The notes below the pieces were generated by a model. That model was not told the origin of the DNA. It did not search any database and saw only the letters and a list, made by a program, of their open reading frames with translations. DNA of 51,428 bases, taken from NCBI GenBank assembly GCA_015521325.1, contig WAOK01000007.1, positions 1 through 51,428 of the forward strand. Reading direction: 5' to 3'. Made by a program: the position numbers and the translations under genes. Below are positions 36,134-43,342 of the stretch, piece after piece (position 1 is the stretch's first letter; each line of letters opens with the position of its first letter). This DNA comes from Desulfurococcales archaeon (GTDB lineage: Archaea > Thermoproteota > Thermoprotei_A > Sulfolobales > NBVN01).

Positions 36134-37915
36134 TTATTCAGAGATCTTCTTAAGCTGAGACTTATACATTTCTAGAAGTTCCTTTGTGGTCGTTGCATCG
36201 GTCGGTCCCTTATCATCTCTCCACCTGATGAACCTCGGGAACCTGATCGATATACCTGCCCCCTTCCGCACCTCATCCCTGCAGCAGGTGTGCATTGGAG
36301 AGAGCGTGAGTTCCGCACCTATTATCTCAGCGACCAGCGCGGGCTCGACCCATACGTCGGGCTTCATGAGTGAGTCGACGTTCCTGGGCTTTGACTGCCT
36401 TATATAGGGCTTGAGTATCTCCGGCAACTCAGCTAGGTCTTTGTCAGTGAAGCCGCTCCCGACCTTACATACGCTGCGGAATAGGTCGGCGTCGGGGTCG
36501 TAGGCTGCCATGAGTAGGGCTCCGTATGTTCCGGCTCTCCTTCCTCTTCCAGCGAACGCGCCAATTACGACTAGGTCTACGGTGTCTATCATCTCGCTCT
36601 TGTAGTCTCTCTTATACTTGATCCATAGCCAGCCCCTAGCGCCTGCTCTATAGATGGAGTCCTTGTGTATCGCCTTGACCATCACTCCCTCAGCACCGTT
36701 CTCTATCGCCTCTAGGAAGAACTTCTCCAGTTCTTCGGGATCGTCGGTTACTATATACTGAGATAACTGGATGGTCTCGTCCGGTTCAACGATCATCTCT
36801 AGCGTTTTTCTTCTCTCAGGTAAAGGCTTGGTTGTGAGATCTTCTCCCTCGTTATAGAGGGCGTCAAAGAGAAAGACGGTGACGGGGTACTCCTTTATCG
36901 CTTCATGTATGTCGTGCTTCCTCTTGCGATGCATCAGTTCTTGAAAGGGTTTCATCTCCCTTGTCTCCGGATCCACAGCGACTATCTCGCCTTCTATAAT
37001 CGCCTCTTTACTTTTTATTCTGTTCCGAACAGCTTCGACGACATCTGGATATTGATGTGTTATATTTTCGAGTCTGCGTGAGTAGATAATGACCTCGTCC
37101 CCTTTCTTATGGATTTGTGCTCTCTCGCCATCGTATTTGTACTCAACCATACCCTTCCCGCCAACCTTTGCCAGGATCTCTCTGGGGTCGTTGAGTCTCT
37201 CGGCGAGCATAGGTCTTATAGGGACACCTACCTCCGGCGTAAGCTTCTCTAGGGCCCTGAGCCCCTCCTTCACAAGAATGCGGGCAACCTCACCTAGGTC
37301 GGCTCGTATGTTGTACGCTCTCTCTATAACGGGCCTTGCGGCGGTGCCGCCCCCGTAAGCTATAGCTAGGGCGTCCATTATGGTCGCGTCACCTACCCCT
37401 ATCCTTCCACGTCCCTCAACGAATCTGACTATGTACCTTGCCTCAATAGGCTCAGCGTCCACTAGTAAGCCGCTTATTAATGAGATTTTGAGGTCCCTAC
37501 TGCCCTCACCTACTGCCAGTGCGACCCTCTTCAGTGTTTCGTAGACCCTGTTGACAGTGAGGGCGTTAGTGGCGCCTGAGAGGAATCTTGCTAGTCCACC
37601 TCCTCCAGCTCTTCTGCTTTTTAGGGCTTCAGCGACCTTACCGAGGTCGCCCAATTTCTTATACAGGGACTCAACCTCAGTTTCCCTTACGCCTGTCGCC
37701 TTCGCTATTGCCTTTATCAGTAGCTTTTCTCCGACCCCAAGTTCGGGAAGCCCCCTCCAATCAGGCCATAACTTGCCTTGGATCAAGTAGACAACTTTGT
37801 CGATTACCTCCGGGTCGGTCTTCCGAAACAGATTAGCGAGGAGCTCAGTTATGGCGGTTCTTGAGGTTATAGCTTCTATCTTGCTTAGCGTTTCGGCAAC
37901 TACGCGGAACAGCAA
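36134..37915 (-). CDS. lig: ATP-dependent DNA ligase
   Basis: The 593-residue protein is full length for archaeal Lig1. The N-terminal DNA-binding domain is helical; the nucleotidyltransferase domain has the active lysine in YKYDGERAQIH, plus EGEIVAVD, VFLFDALY and EGVMVKAI; the OB domain carries KVGSGFTDKDL and RFPRFIRWRDDK. It seals nicks after FEN-1 processing. Start is TTG 37915, the first possible in a frame with family similarity (RVVAETLSKIEAITSR). Neighbouring UDG and the coiled-coil protein are on the same strand but separated by about 100 bases. Confidence 0.96.
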   Translation of the reverse strand: MLFRVVAETLSKIEAITSRTAITELLANLFRKTDPEVIDKVVYLIQGKLWPDWRGLPELGVGEKLLIKAIAKATGVRETEVESLYKKLGDLGKVAEALKSRRAGGGGLARFLSGATNALTVNRVYETLKRVALAVGEGSRDLKISLISGLLVDAEPIEARYIVRFVEGRGRIGVGDATIMDALAIAYGGGTAARPVIERAYNIRADLGEVARILVKEGLRALEKLTPEVGVPIRPMLAERLNDPREILAKVGGKGMVEYKYDGERAQIHKKGDEVIIYSRRLENITHQYPDVVEAVRNRIKSKEAIIEGEIVAVDPETREMKPFQELMHRKRKHDIHEAIKEYPVTVFLFDALYNEGEDLTTKPLPERRKTLEMIVEPDETIQLSQYIVTDDPEELEKFFLEAIENGAEGVMVKAIHKDSIYRAGARGWLWIKYKRDYKSEMIDTVDLVVIGAFAGRGRRAGTYGALLMAAYDPDADLFRSVCKVGSGFTDKDLAELPEILKPYIRQSKPRNVDSLMKPDVWVEPALVAEIIGAELTLSPMHTCCRDEVRKGAGISIRFPRFIRWRDDKGPTDATTTKELLEMYKSQLKKISE

Positions 37916-37971
37916 CTCTACCTACCAAAATGAGAGGCTTTAACCAGGGTAAAATAGGAGATAGTGGCCCT

Positions 37972-38022
37972 GTGATGAGAACCCGGCAAGAAGGTAGTGG
38001 TGCCTGGTCAGTGTTACTCTGA
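37972..38022 (+). ncRNA. Candidate C/D box sRNA overlapping a gene end
   Basis: A perfect C box gtgatga is followed 40 nt later by a perfect D box ctga, giving 51 nt, the same frame as other candidates here. Guides would be gaacccggcaag and gtcagtgttact. Internal D' (aagg) and C' (gtgcctg) are poor. It overlaps the last 9 bases of the opposite-strand coiled-coil gene. Weak. Confidence 0.35.
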
Positions 38023-38478
38023 GGGTCGCCTCTGCCTCGTCTTCACCCACACGTACTGGAGGGCCGAAATGACCTGCTTGATGGCGTACTCACTCCGGAC
38101 ACCGAGCACGTCTATCTCCGCTAGCTGTCCGTTCTCTCTCTCACGGATACCGTAAGACTTTATGAGTCCAGCCTTTTGCAGGTCGTTTAGCTGCGGTAGG
38201 AGAAATGATTGCACCTCCGGAGAATCGGTCGGTATGCTGCTAGTGATTATGAATCTGTAGTCATTCCCTGACTTAGCGAGACTCGCTATTACCTCATCGC
38301 CCTGCGATATGAGGGAGATTTTCTCGTATTCTTTGCTCACTGCCTCGTCCCTGCCCTCAAGGAGGGCCAGCATGGTTCTGTATATCTGGAGCCTCCTTTC
38401 GAGCCATCTGATCTTCTTCTTAAGGTACTCAATGGCTTCCTCGTGGGATGAGCCCTTACTTTCTCTCAAGGGAGCCAC
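38014..38478 (-). CDS. Unrecognised coiled-coil and alpha/beta protein
   Basis: The 154-residue protein starts with a coiled coil (HEEAIEYLKKKIRWLERRLQIYRTMLALLEG, about 13-43), followed by an alpha/beta region (YRFIITSSIPTDSPEVQSFLLPQLNDLQKAGLI and VRSEYAIKQVISALQYVWVK). I recognise no family. It overlaps the UDG gene by 23 bases, implying co-expression, and its stop is in a candidate sRNA on the other strand. A partner of repair enzymes is an inference from location. Confidence 0.65.
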   Translation of the reverse strand: MAPLRESKGSSHEEAIEYLKKKIRWLERRLQIYRTMLALLEGRDEAVSKEYEKISLISQGDEVIASLAKSGNDYRFIITSSIPTDSPEVQSFLLPQLNDLQKAGLIKSYGIRERENGQLAEIDVLGVRSEYAIKQVISALQYVWVKTRQRRPSE

Positions 38479-39118
38479 CCCTCAACCACTTAAGAAGACC
38501 TTGCTCTCCTCTAGATCCTTTCTCCTTTTCCAATACTGACTTAACAATCTTAAAGTCGTTCTCGATGGTTGGCAGTAGCTTAGGGTTGTAGAGAGCAGCT
38601 GCGGGATGATATGTCGGGACAACGATCACATCAATGCCTTTCACCCTAACCTTTCTTATTCGTCCGTGTTCGGCGGTGATTCCCCTCCACCTCCCCCCGC
38701 CGTATCCTTCGATGAGGAACTTACCAGCGTGGTTGCCCAGGGTAACAATGATTCTCGGGGAGACGAGCCTTATTATTGCTTCGGTAAACGGTCTACACGC
38801 CTCAATCTCGTCCTCCTTAGGATCCCTATTATTGGGGGGCCTGCACTTCACCACATTAGTTATGAATACGTCCTCCCTCCTCAACCCAATCCCCTCAAGG
38901 AGCCTGTTAAGCAGCCGCCCTGCGGCCCCTACGAAGGGCCGGCCCTCAAGATCCTCCATCCTTCCGGGGGCCTCGCCTAGGAAAAGGACGGCGGCGTCCA
39001 AGTTGCCCTCACCCGGGACAGCGTTTCTCCTGTTCTCCGCGAGCCTGCATTTACGGCAGGATTTTATGGCGTTAACAATTCTCTCCCACTCCTCAAACTT
39101 ATTGCCAGTGCCTGGCAT
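38456..39118 (-). CDS. Uracil-DNA glycosylase, family 4 (4Fe-4S)
   Basis: The 220-residue protein has the family 4 motifs LFLGEAPGRMEDLEGRPFVGAAGRLLNRLL and VVPTYHPAALLYNPKL (reading VPTYHPAA), and the iron-sulfur cysteines in SCRKCRLAENR, VVKCRPPNNRDP and EACRPF. It removes uracil from DNA, the common deamination product at high temperature. The C-terminal tail after residue 195 is basic (KEKGSRGEQGLLKWLRGG). The downstream coiled-coil gene overlaps it by 23 bases. Confidence 0.94.
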   Translation of the reverse strand: MPGTGNKFEEWERIVNAIKSCRKCRLAENRRNAVPGEGNLDAAVLFLGEAPGRMEDLEGRPFVGAAGRLLNRLLEGIGLRREDVFITNVVKCRPPNNRDPKEDEIEACRPFTEAIIRLVSPRIIVTLGNHAGKFLIEGYGGGRWRGITAEHGRIRKVRVKGIDVIVVPTYHPAAALYNPKLLPTIENDFKIVKSVLEKEKGSRGEQGLLKWLRGGSLERK

Positions 39119-39160
39119 TCGCCAGTACCTTTGATGTATTCTTTAGGCGAACCTAAAACG

Positions 39161-39168
39161 CTTATATG
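39161..39168 (+). promoter_or_regulatory. TATA box for the 72-aa conserved gene
   Basis: The sequence cttatatg is about 32-39 bases before the ATG at 39200; ggtga lies in the short leader. Confidence 0.45.
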
Positions 39169-39199
39169 TTCCACGACCTAGAGCCTTCGGTGAGCAGTG

Positions 39200-39418
39200 A
39201 TGGGTCTCAAGCATGGTAAGTACGTCTACATACAGCTCAATAAAGGCAAATACGTTAAGGCTAGGGTCCTTAAAGGCGTCAAGGACACAGACCCAGAGAA
39301 ATACATAGTTATCGGCCCAATCACGAACAGACCTCCGTATACAGCAAAGATTGTTAAAGTGGAGGAACTCCCATCAACGGTTAGGGAGAAAGTGCTTGAG
39401 GACGTATATAAGTTATAA
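39200..39418 (+). CDS. Small conserved crenarchaeal protein (DUF5622-like)
   Basis: The 72-residue protein is compact: MGLKHGKYVYIQLNKGKYVKARVLKG then EKYIVIGPITNRPPYTAKIVKVEELP. It resembles the crenarchaeal DUF5622 proteins as I remember them, with no known function; its size and basic beta-barrel feel recall ribosomal or nucleic-acid-binding proteins. ATG 39200 follows ggtga; the ORF track begins at GTG 39197. It has its own TATA box and is convergent with S25e. Confidence 0.65.
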   Translation: MGLKHGKYVYIQLNKGKYVKARVLKGVKDTDPEKYIVIGPITNRPPYTAKIVKVEELPSTVREKVLEDVYKL

Positions 39419-39448
39419 CAAAACGGCGCGTTAGATTATTTGTTACCT

Positions 39449-39712
39449 TCACTTCTTCTCCGCTGGGGTCGCTATTATCAATTTACTGCTCTTGAGCACG
39501 ACCTTAAGAACCCCCTGCCTTATTAGCTCCCTCATAACGGCCTTAGCCAACGAAACTCTGATCCCCAGCTCCTGGGCCAGGGAATTCTGGGTGACCACAT
39601 CCATTCTCTTCACTGCGCCGGCAGCCCTACGGATGAGTGACTCATCAACCCTCTGATACGTTACTATGGGGCCCCTACCACCCTCGCCTCCTCCCTTCTT
39701 TTTCTTCGCCAT
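39449..39712 (-). CDS. rps25e: Ribosomal protein S25e
   Basis: From ATG 39712 the protein is 87 residues (MAKKKKGGGEGG), with the S25e winged helix YQRVDESLIRRAAGAVKRMDVVTQNSLAQELGIRVSLAKAVMRELIRQGVLKVVLKSSKLIIATP. S25e is a small-subunit protein present in crenarchaea and eukaryotes but missing from many euryarchaea, which supports the lineage call. The open frame continues to GTG 39736, giving eight residues unlike the family. Confidence 0.92.
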   Translation of the reverse strand: MAKKKKGGGEGGRGPIVTYQRVDESLIRRAAGAVKRMDVVTQNSLAQELGIRVSLAKAVMRELIRQGVLKVVLKSSKLIIATPAEKK

Positions 39713-39748
39713 ACCACGCGCACCGAATACACTCACACCACAGGAGCC

Positions 39749-39756
39749 TTATATGT
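39749..39756 (-). promoter_or_regulatory. TATA box for S25e
   Basis: The minus strand reads acatataa, 37-44 bases upstream of ATG 39712, leaving a leader of about 12-15 bases. Confidence 0.45.
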
Positions 39757-39818
39757 GACGCGAGGGAGTCCGGTCTTTTAGCATCTCTAGTCCACATCAG
39801 ATAAAGCGGTGCAGGCAC

Positions 39819-40031
39819 GTGAAGCTAGTCACAGTCAAGATGCCCGAAATATATGTTGAGGGCATAGACGAGCTCGTGAGGAACGGGAGGTACTCCAGCA
39901 GGTCGGAGGTCATAAGGACAGCCATAAGGGATCTCCTCATGAGGGAGCTCTGGGACATCAAGGTATTCCCGCAATCGAAAATAGTGGAAAGAAACGAGCA
40001 CCTAGTGGTGAAGAAGGTGGAGATTGCGTGA
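39819..40031 (+). CDS. Ribbon-helix-helix DNA-binding regulator
   Basis: The 70-residue protein is a CopG/NikR-type RHH: strand [19 protein letters not shown], then [23 protein letters not shown], and a short tail ending VKKVEIA. The RHH core binds DNA as a dimer with the N-terminal strand in the groove. No metal-binding C-terminal domain is present, so it is unlike full NikR. Start is GTG 39819. The target is unknown; it lies between S25e (divergent) and trmI. Confidence 0.85.
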   Translation: MKLVTVKMPEIYVEGIDELVRNGRYSSRSEVIRTAIRDLLMRELWDIKVFPQSKIVERNEHLVVKKVEIA

Positions 40032-40102
40032 GGCACTCCCTTATTAACTTAAACCTCTTTAACCCTCTCGGATACGGCTGTGAGGAGGGCTGGTATTTCT
40101 GA

Positions 40103-40894
40103 ATGAGTGATGAAAGACGCCAGAACCGAGCCGTAGTGAAGGAAGACGAGCGGGTGCTCGTGTACATCGACAGGCGCAGGTCCAAGGTAGTGAGGGCGGG
40201 GAAGGGAGAATACGGAACGGATAAGGGGTACATCAGGCTGGAGGACATCGTCGGACTCGAGTATGGTAGCGCTGTAAGAACATCCACGGGGAAAGAGGCT
40301 AGGGTTATGCGCCCTCTACTCATTGACTACTTAATGAGGGGTTTCAGGAGAGCCACCCAAGTGATTTACCCGAAGGATCTTGGCTTCATCGTACTGCTTT
40401 CAGGAATAGGTCCGGGCTCGAGGGTGTTGGAAGCAGGCGTCGGCACGGGGTTCTTAACCGCTACCCTAGCACATTTCGTCGGTGATGAGGGCCATGTATA
40501 CGGCTATGAGGTGCGTGAGGAATTCGCGAAGGTAGCGAGGAAGAACCTGGAACTGGCTGGTCTCTCTCACAGAGTTACGATAAAAGTGAGGGATGTAAGG
40601 GAGGGCGTGGATGAGAGGGGGCTTGACGCGGCGTTCCTCGACCTCCCCGATCCGTGGGGCGTTCTGTCAGTTCTTAGGGAAGCGCTGACCCCAACATCCC
40701 CCGTAGTAGTGTTCCTGCCGACGACCAATCAAGTGAGTAAGCTCCTGCAGGCTGTGAGAGCGGGGAAGTACGGAGTCGATATTCACGTATACGAGATACT
40801 GATGAGGGAGTTCCAGCCGAAGCCCGATGCCTTAAGGCCCGAAAGCTTCATGGTGGGGCACACGGGCTACATAGTCTTCTTCCGCATGATCTGA
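40103..40894 (+). CDS. trmI: tRNA (adenine-N1)-methyltransferase TrmI
   Basis: The 263-residue protein has an N-terminal beta domain (ERVLVYIDRRRSKVVRAGKGEYGTDKG), then the SAM fold with VLEAGVGTGFLTATLAHFV, YGYEVREEFAKVARKNLELAG, and the catalytic-region DAAFLDLPDPWGVL. Archaeal TrmI forms a tetramer that methylates A57/A58 in the T-loop, important for thermostability. ATG 40103 follows ggagggctggtatttctga. The convergent ttuA gene is separated by a 49-base gap that holds a candidate sRNA. Confidence 0.92.
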   Translation: MSDERRQNRAVVKEDERVLVYIDRRRSKVVRAGKGEYGTDKGYIRLEDIVGLEYGSAVRTSTGKEARVMRPLLIDYLMRGFRRATQVIYPKDLGFIVLLSGIGPGSRVLEAGVGTGFLTATLAHFVGDEGHVYGYEVREEFAKVARKNLELAGLSHRVTIKVRDVREGVDERGLDAAFLDLPDPWGVLSVLREALTPTSPVVVFLPTTNQVSKLLQAVRAGKYGVDIHVYEILMREFQPKPDALRPESFMVGHTGYIVFFRMI

Positions 40895-40898
40895 GGGC

Positions 40899-40947
40899 TC
40901 AGGACTCCGCCGTCCTCTCACCTGTCGATCCTAGCGAATATCATCAC
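40899..40947 (-). ncRNA. Candidate C/D box sRNA overlapping the ttuA stop codon
   Basis: On minus: C box gtgatga (perfect, containing the ttuA stop tga), 12-nt guide tattcgctagga, D' tcga (one mismatch), 3-nt spacer, poor C' gtgagag, 12-nt guide gacggcggagtc, D ctga. Archaeal C/D sRNAs are known to overlap gene ends. The C' box is the weak point. Targets not identified. Confidence 0.45.
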
Positions 40948-41912
40948 GGCCTCTTAGCTACCCTAGAGAACCACTCCCTAACAATAGGGCCGCCATACCT
41001 CCCAATAAGTTTCTTAGTTAGTCTACAGAAGGAGCAGATACCCCCATCAGATATGAGCCCGCAGACAGGGCACCTCGAGACGGGCGCTCCACCACCTCCC
41101 CGGTAAGCCCCGCTGGCCAAGTTCTTGTAGAAGCGGCGGACCAGCTGAACCTTTATCGATGGGTGCTCCCTCTCGAGGGAACTCATGAATGCCTTCACCT
41201 CCCTCTCTATCGACCCCGGCGCTGCGTTAGGGCACTCGGCGTGGTTGAAGCTCAGCCCCTTCATGAGGGCGTAAGCAAGTGCCTCCCTTTCGCTGGTGTC
41301 GTAGAGTGGCCTGATCCTGCCAACAGCCCCTTTCAAGCTCTCTGTCCTTGGGCCCAGCTTGTGGATGTTGCTTATATCCTGGGTTATGAAGGCCTTCATG
41401 ATGTAGGCGATCATGTCATCCATGTTGTGGCCCAGGGCGACAGCATCGACGCCTAGCTCCACAGCTGCCGCATTGATGACGTACCTCTTCACTAGCCCAC
41501 ACACGGAGCAGGGCGGTCTCCTGCTCTTGAACGCCATCTCAGGTATGCTCAGCCCGAGAACCTCTTTCACGTCGAAGACGAGGAGCTTCGTCCCTAGCTG
41601 GGCGGCAAGCCTCTCCACAGCCTCTCTATTCTTTCTGGAGTACTCACCTATGCCCAGATCTATGTGGAGTGCTACTATCTCGAAACCCAGCTCTTCTCCA
41701 GCTCTCATCATTGCTGAGAGAAGGGCGGCAGAGTCCTTACCCCCCGAGACAGCAACGAGTATTCTGTCTCCTTTTCTTGCTAGACCGTACCTCCTAATTG
41801 CTTTGAGAACCCGTGTCTCGAAGTACTCCATGAAGTGTTCCTTGCATAGCCACATCCTCGCATACGGTATCCTGATGACGGCCTGCCTGCCGCACTTAGC
41901 ACACTTAGCCAC
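40944..41912 (-). CDS. ttuA: tRNA 2-thiolation ATP-pyrophosphatase (TtuA/Ncs6 family)
   Basis: The 322-residue protein has an N-terminal zinc finger CAKCGRQAVIRIPYARMWLCKEHF, the PP-loop LVAVSGGKDSAALL, the catalytic cysteines in RRPPCSVCGLVKRY and FNHAECPNAAPG, and a C-terminal zinc ribbon CPVCGLISDGGICSFC. It thiolates uridine in tRNA (position 34 or 54) with sulfur from a ubiquitin-like carrier. The gene overlaps the carrier gene by 8 bases. Position 34 versus 54 cannot be decided from sequence alone. Confidence 0.92.
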   Translation of the reverse strand: MAKCAKCGRQAVIRIPYARMWLCKEHFMEYFETRVLKAIRRYGLARKGDRILVAVSGGKDSAALLSAMMRAGEELGFEIVALHIDLGIGEYSRKNREAVERLAAQLGTKLLVFDVKEVLGLSIPEMAFKSRRPPCSVCGLVKRYVINAAAVELGVDAVALGHNMDDMIAYIMKAFITQDISNIHKLGPRTESLKGAVGRIRPLYDTSEREALAYALMKGLSFNHAECPNAAPGSIEREVKAFMSSLEREHPSIKVQLVRRFYKNLASGAYRGGGGAPVSRCPVCGLISDGGICSFCRLTKKLIGRYGGPIVREWFSRVAKRP

Positions 41913-42126
41913 CTGAGACCACCCTATAAATAACTATGTCATCCGCTTCACTCAGTACGTAGTCCTCCGCGACAACCTCACCATTAACGGTCACAACGAC
42001 AGAATCCGGGCTAATTCCGATGGTTCTGAGCAGATCATTAACTCTCGGTGAGGACTTCAACTTAACCACACCCTCACGCATATCGGGAAGGATCCTATAC
42101 TTTATCTCGATCAGCTCACGGGTCAT
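41905..42126 (-). CDS. Ubiquitin-like sulfur carrier (TtuB/MoaD/SAMP-like)
   Basis: From ATG 42126 the protein has 73 residues (MTRELIEIKYRILPDMREGVVKL) in a beta-grasp pattern and ends in VIYRVVSGG. The C-terminal Gly-Gly is the thiocarboxylate or conjugation site of ThiS/MoaD/Urm1/SAMP proteins. The overlap with ttuA (8 bases) suggests it is the sulfur donor for that enzyme; a role in protein conjugation is possible. The open frame runs on to 42198, but that extension is proline- and tryptophan-rich with no family match. It overlaps tmk by 11 bases. Confidence 0.82.
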   Translation of the reverse strand: MTRELIEIKYRILPDMREGVVKLKSSPRVNDLLRTIGISPDSVVVTVNGEVVAEDYVLSEADDIVIYRVVSGG

Positions 42127-42838
42127 TATCACCCACACCTCCCGACTCAGCGATCTTGGATAGGTACCTGCCCAGCTCGGAGGACATGAGAACCTCATTC
42201 GTATACCTCAGCCTCTCCTTGACACCTCCTAGAAGCGGTCTCACAGCCCTCATCACAGCGTGATGAACTGCATCTGGAGGTTTCTCAGCGTCAATCCTTA
42301 CCCAAGATATGTCGAATATATTATCATTCATCTGTCTTTCGTAGAAACCCTTAACGGATAGTAAGAAATACTTATCTTCCTCAAACTTGTCTAAGTTATT
42401 TCCCCTCTTGCTGGTTCTGTCCAGCGATGTTTCCACAGAAATATCGAGGTAGACCACAGCGTCAGGCACTATGAGTGACGCAGCAGCAACAACTGAGGTC
42501 ACGAAGCCGTAGCCCGCTCCTCCAGCTGACTGATACGCTATGATAGAGGGGAAGTACCTGTCCAAGAGTACTATTCTTCCTTCACTGGCTAGGGCGCGTA
42601 TTTTGTCAACGTCCTTAAGCATGTCAACTGCGTATAGCATTGCCTGCTCCTTAGCCCCCACATCAAGCCTCTTCATCAGGAATGATTTAATCAGCGACCC
42701 ATACGGGGAGTCATAATCGGGGTAAGAGAATATTATCGCCTTGTGGCCTATTTCCTCAATTTTCTTTGCGAGTAGCGCTGCCTGCGTGTACTTACCCGCA
42801 CCATCTATGCCCTCAAACGCTATTACTGCACCCCTCAC
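42116..42838 (-). CDS. tmk: Thymidylate kinase
   Basis: The 240-residue protein has a P-loop AFEGIDGAGKYTQAALL (the usual Ser or Thr after Lys is replaced by Tyr), the DR motif LLDRYFPSIIAYQSA, VVYLDISVETSLDR, and the lid region RTSKRGNNLDKFE. It phosphorylates dTMP to dTDP, following ThyX. Length is slightly above typical owing to a C-terminal tail. Its stop lies inside the carrier gene, making tmk-carrier-ttuA one transcript. ATG 42838. Confidence 0.92.
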   Translation of the reverse strand: MRGAVIAFEGIDGAGKYTQAALLAKKIEEIGHKAIIFSYPDYDSPYGSLIKSFLMKRLDVGAKEQAMLYAVDMLKDVDKIRALASEGRIVLLDRYFPSIIAYQSAGGAGYGFVTSVVAAASLIVPDAVVYLDISVETSLDRTSKRGNNLDKFEEDKYFLLSVKGFYERQMNDNIFDISWVRIDAEKPPDAVHHAVMRAVRPLLGGVKERLRYTNEVLMSSELGRYLSKIAESGGVGDNDP

Positions 42839-42850
42839 CAGAAATAACCC

Positions 42851-42865
42851 ACTCAGTGATTGAGT
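42851..42865. promoter_or_regulatory. Small inverted repeat upstream of tmk
   Basis: The sequence actca-gtgat-tgagt has 5-base arms and lies 12 bases before the tmk start. It may be an operator or chance; no partner protein is implied other than the neighbouring winged-helix gene. Confidence 0.3.
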
Positions 42866-43006
42866 AGGTGCATTATCTCGTTTTCGTGTCGAATCCCTAT
42901 ATTACGGTTAGATATATTCCTTATTCAATTTCAAAACAGCTTTAATGTCGCTTAGAATATATTAACAATTAAATAGGTAATTTGCGTCGATGATCCGGTG
43001 ATCCAA

Positions 43007-43219
43007 ATGAGCATCTCCAGGATCGGTTCCAGAGGGAGGAGAAGGCCCATAGCCAAAGAGATCATACTTGAGTACCTGAAGAAAGTTGGCAAGCCGGCTA
43101 CGGTGAGGGAGATAGTAGCTGCTACAGGTCTGAACTATAACACTGTTAGGGGTAGGCTCCAGCAGCTTAAGAAAGAGGGAAAGGTCAAGCGTAAGGACAA
43201 CGGCTGGATAGCTGTATGA
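43007..43219 (+). CDS. Small winged-helix DNA-binding protein
   Basis: From ATG 43007 (after ggtgatcc) the protein is 70 residues. After a basic N-terminus (SISRIGSRGRRRP) comes a MarR/IclR-like winged helix: AKEIILEYLKKVGKPATVREIVAATGLNYNTVRGRLQQLKKEGKVKRKDNGWIAV. It has no other domain. The 168-base AT-rich region upstream, shared with tmk, may contain its own operator. It could be a transcription factor or chromatin-type protein. A hairpin with a T-run follows. Confidence 0.8.
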   Translation: MSISRIGSRGRRRPIAKEIILEYLKKVGKPATVREIVAATGLNYNTVRGRLQQLKKEGKVKRKDNGWIAV

Positions 43220-43229
43220 TGAGTTATGT

Positions 43230-43246
43230 AAGAAAATTTTTCTTGA
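43230..43246 (+). terminator. Hairpin with T-run after the winged-helix gene
   Basis: A perfect inverted repeat aagaaaa-t-ttttctt lies 11 bases after the stop. The run of T residues fits the oligo-T termination used by archaea. Confidence 0.45.
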
Positions 43247-43342
43247 ATATCGACTATAATCACAAAAATTTCTGCTACTATAGCCCGTAAATCACCGTAT
43301 TCTTTTATCTGTGACATCGATCTATTTATTGAGGGAAAGAGT

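Noticed and set aside
40103-40150. gtgatga plus ccga at 12 nt in the first codons of trmI
   Set aside because: It is coding sequence and no D box follows at the right place; likely chance.
42127-42198. 24-residue extension of the sulfur carrier
   Set aside because: It overlaps tmk and has no beta-grasp character; ATG 42126 fits family length.
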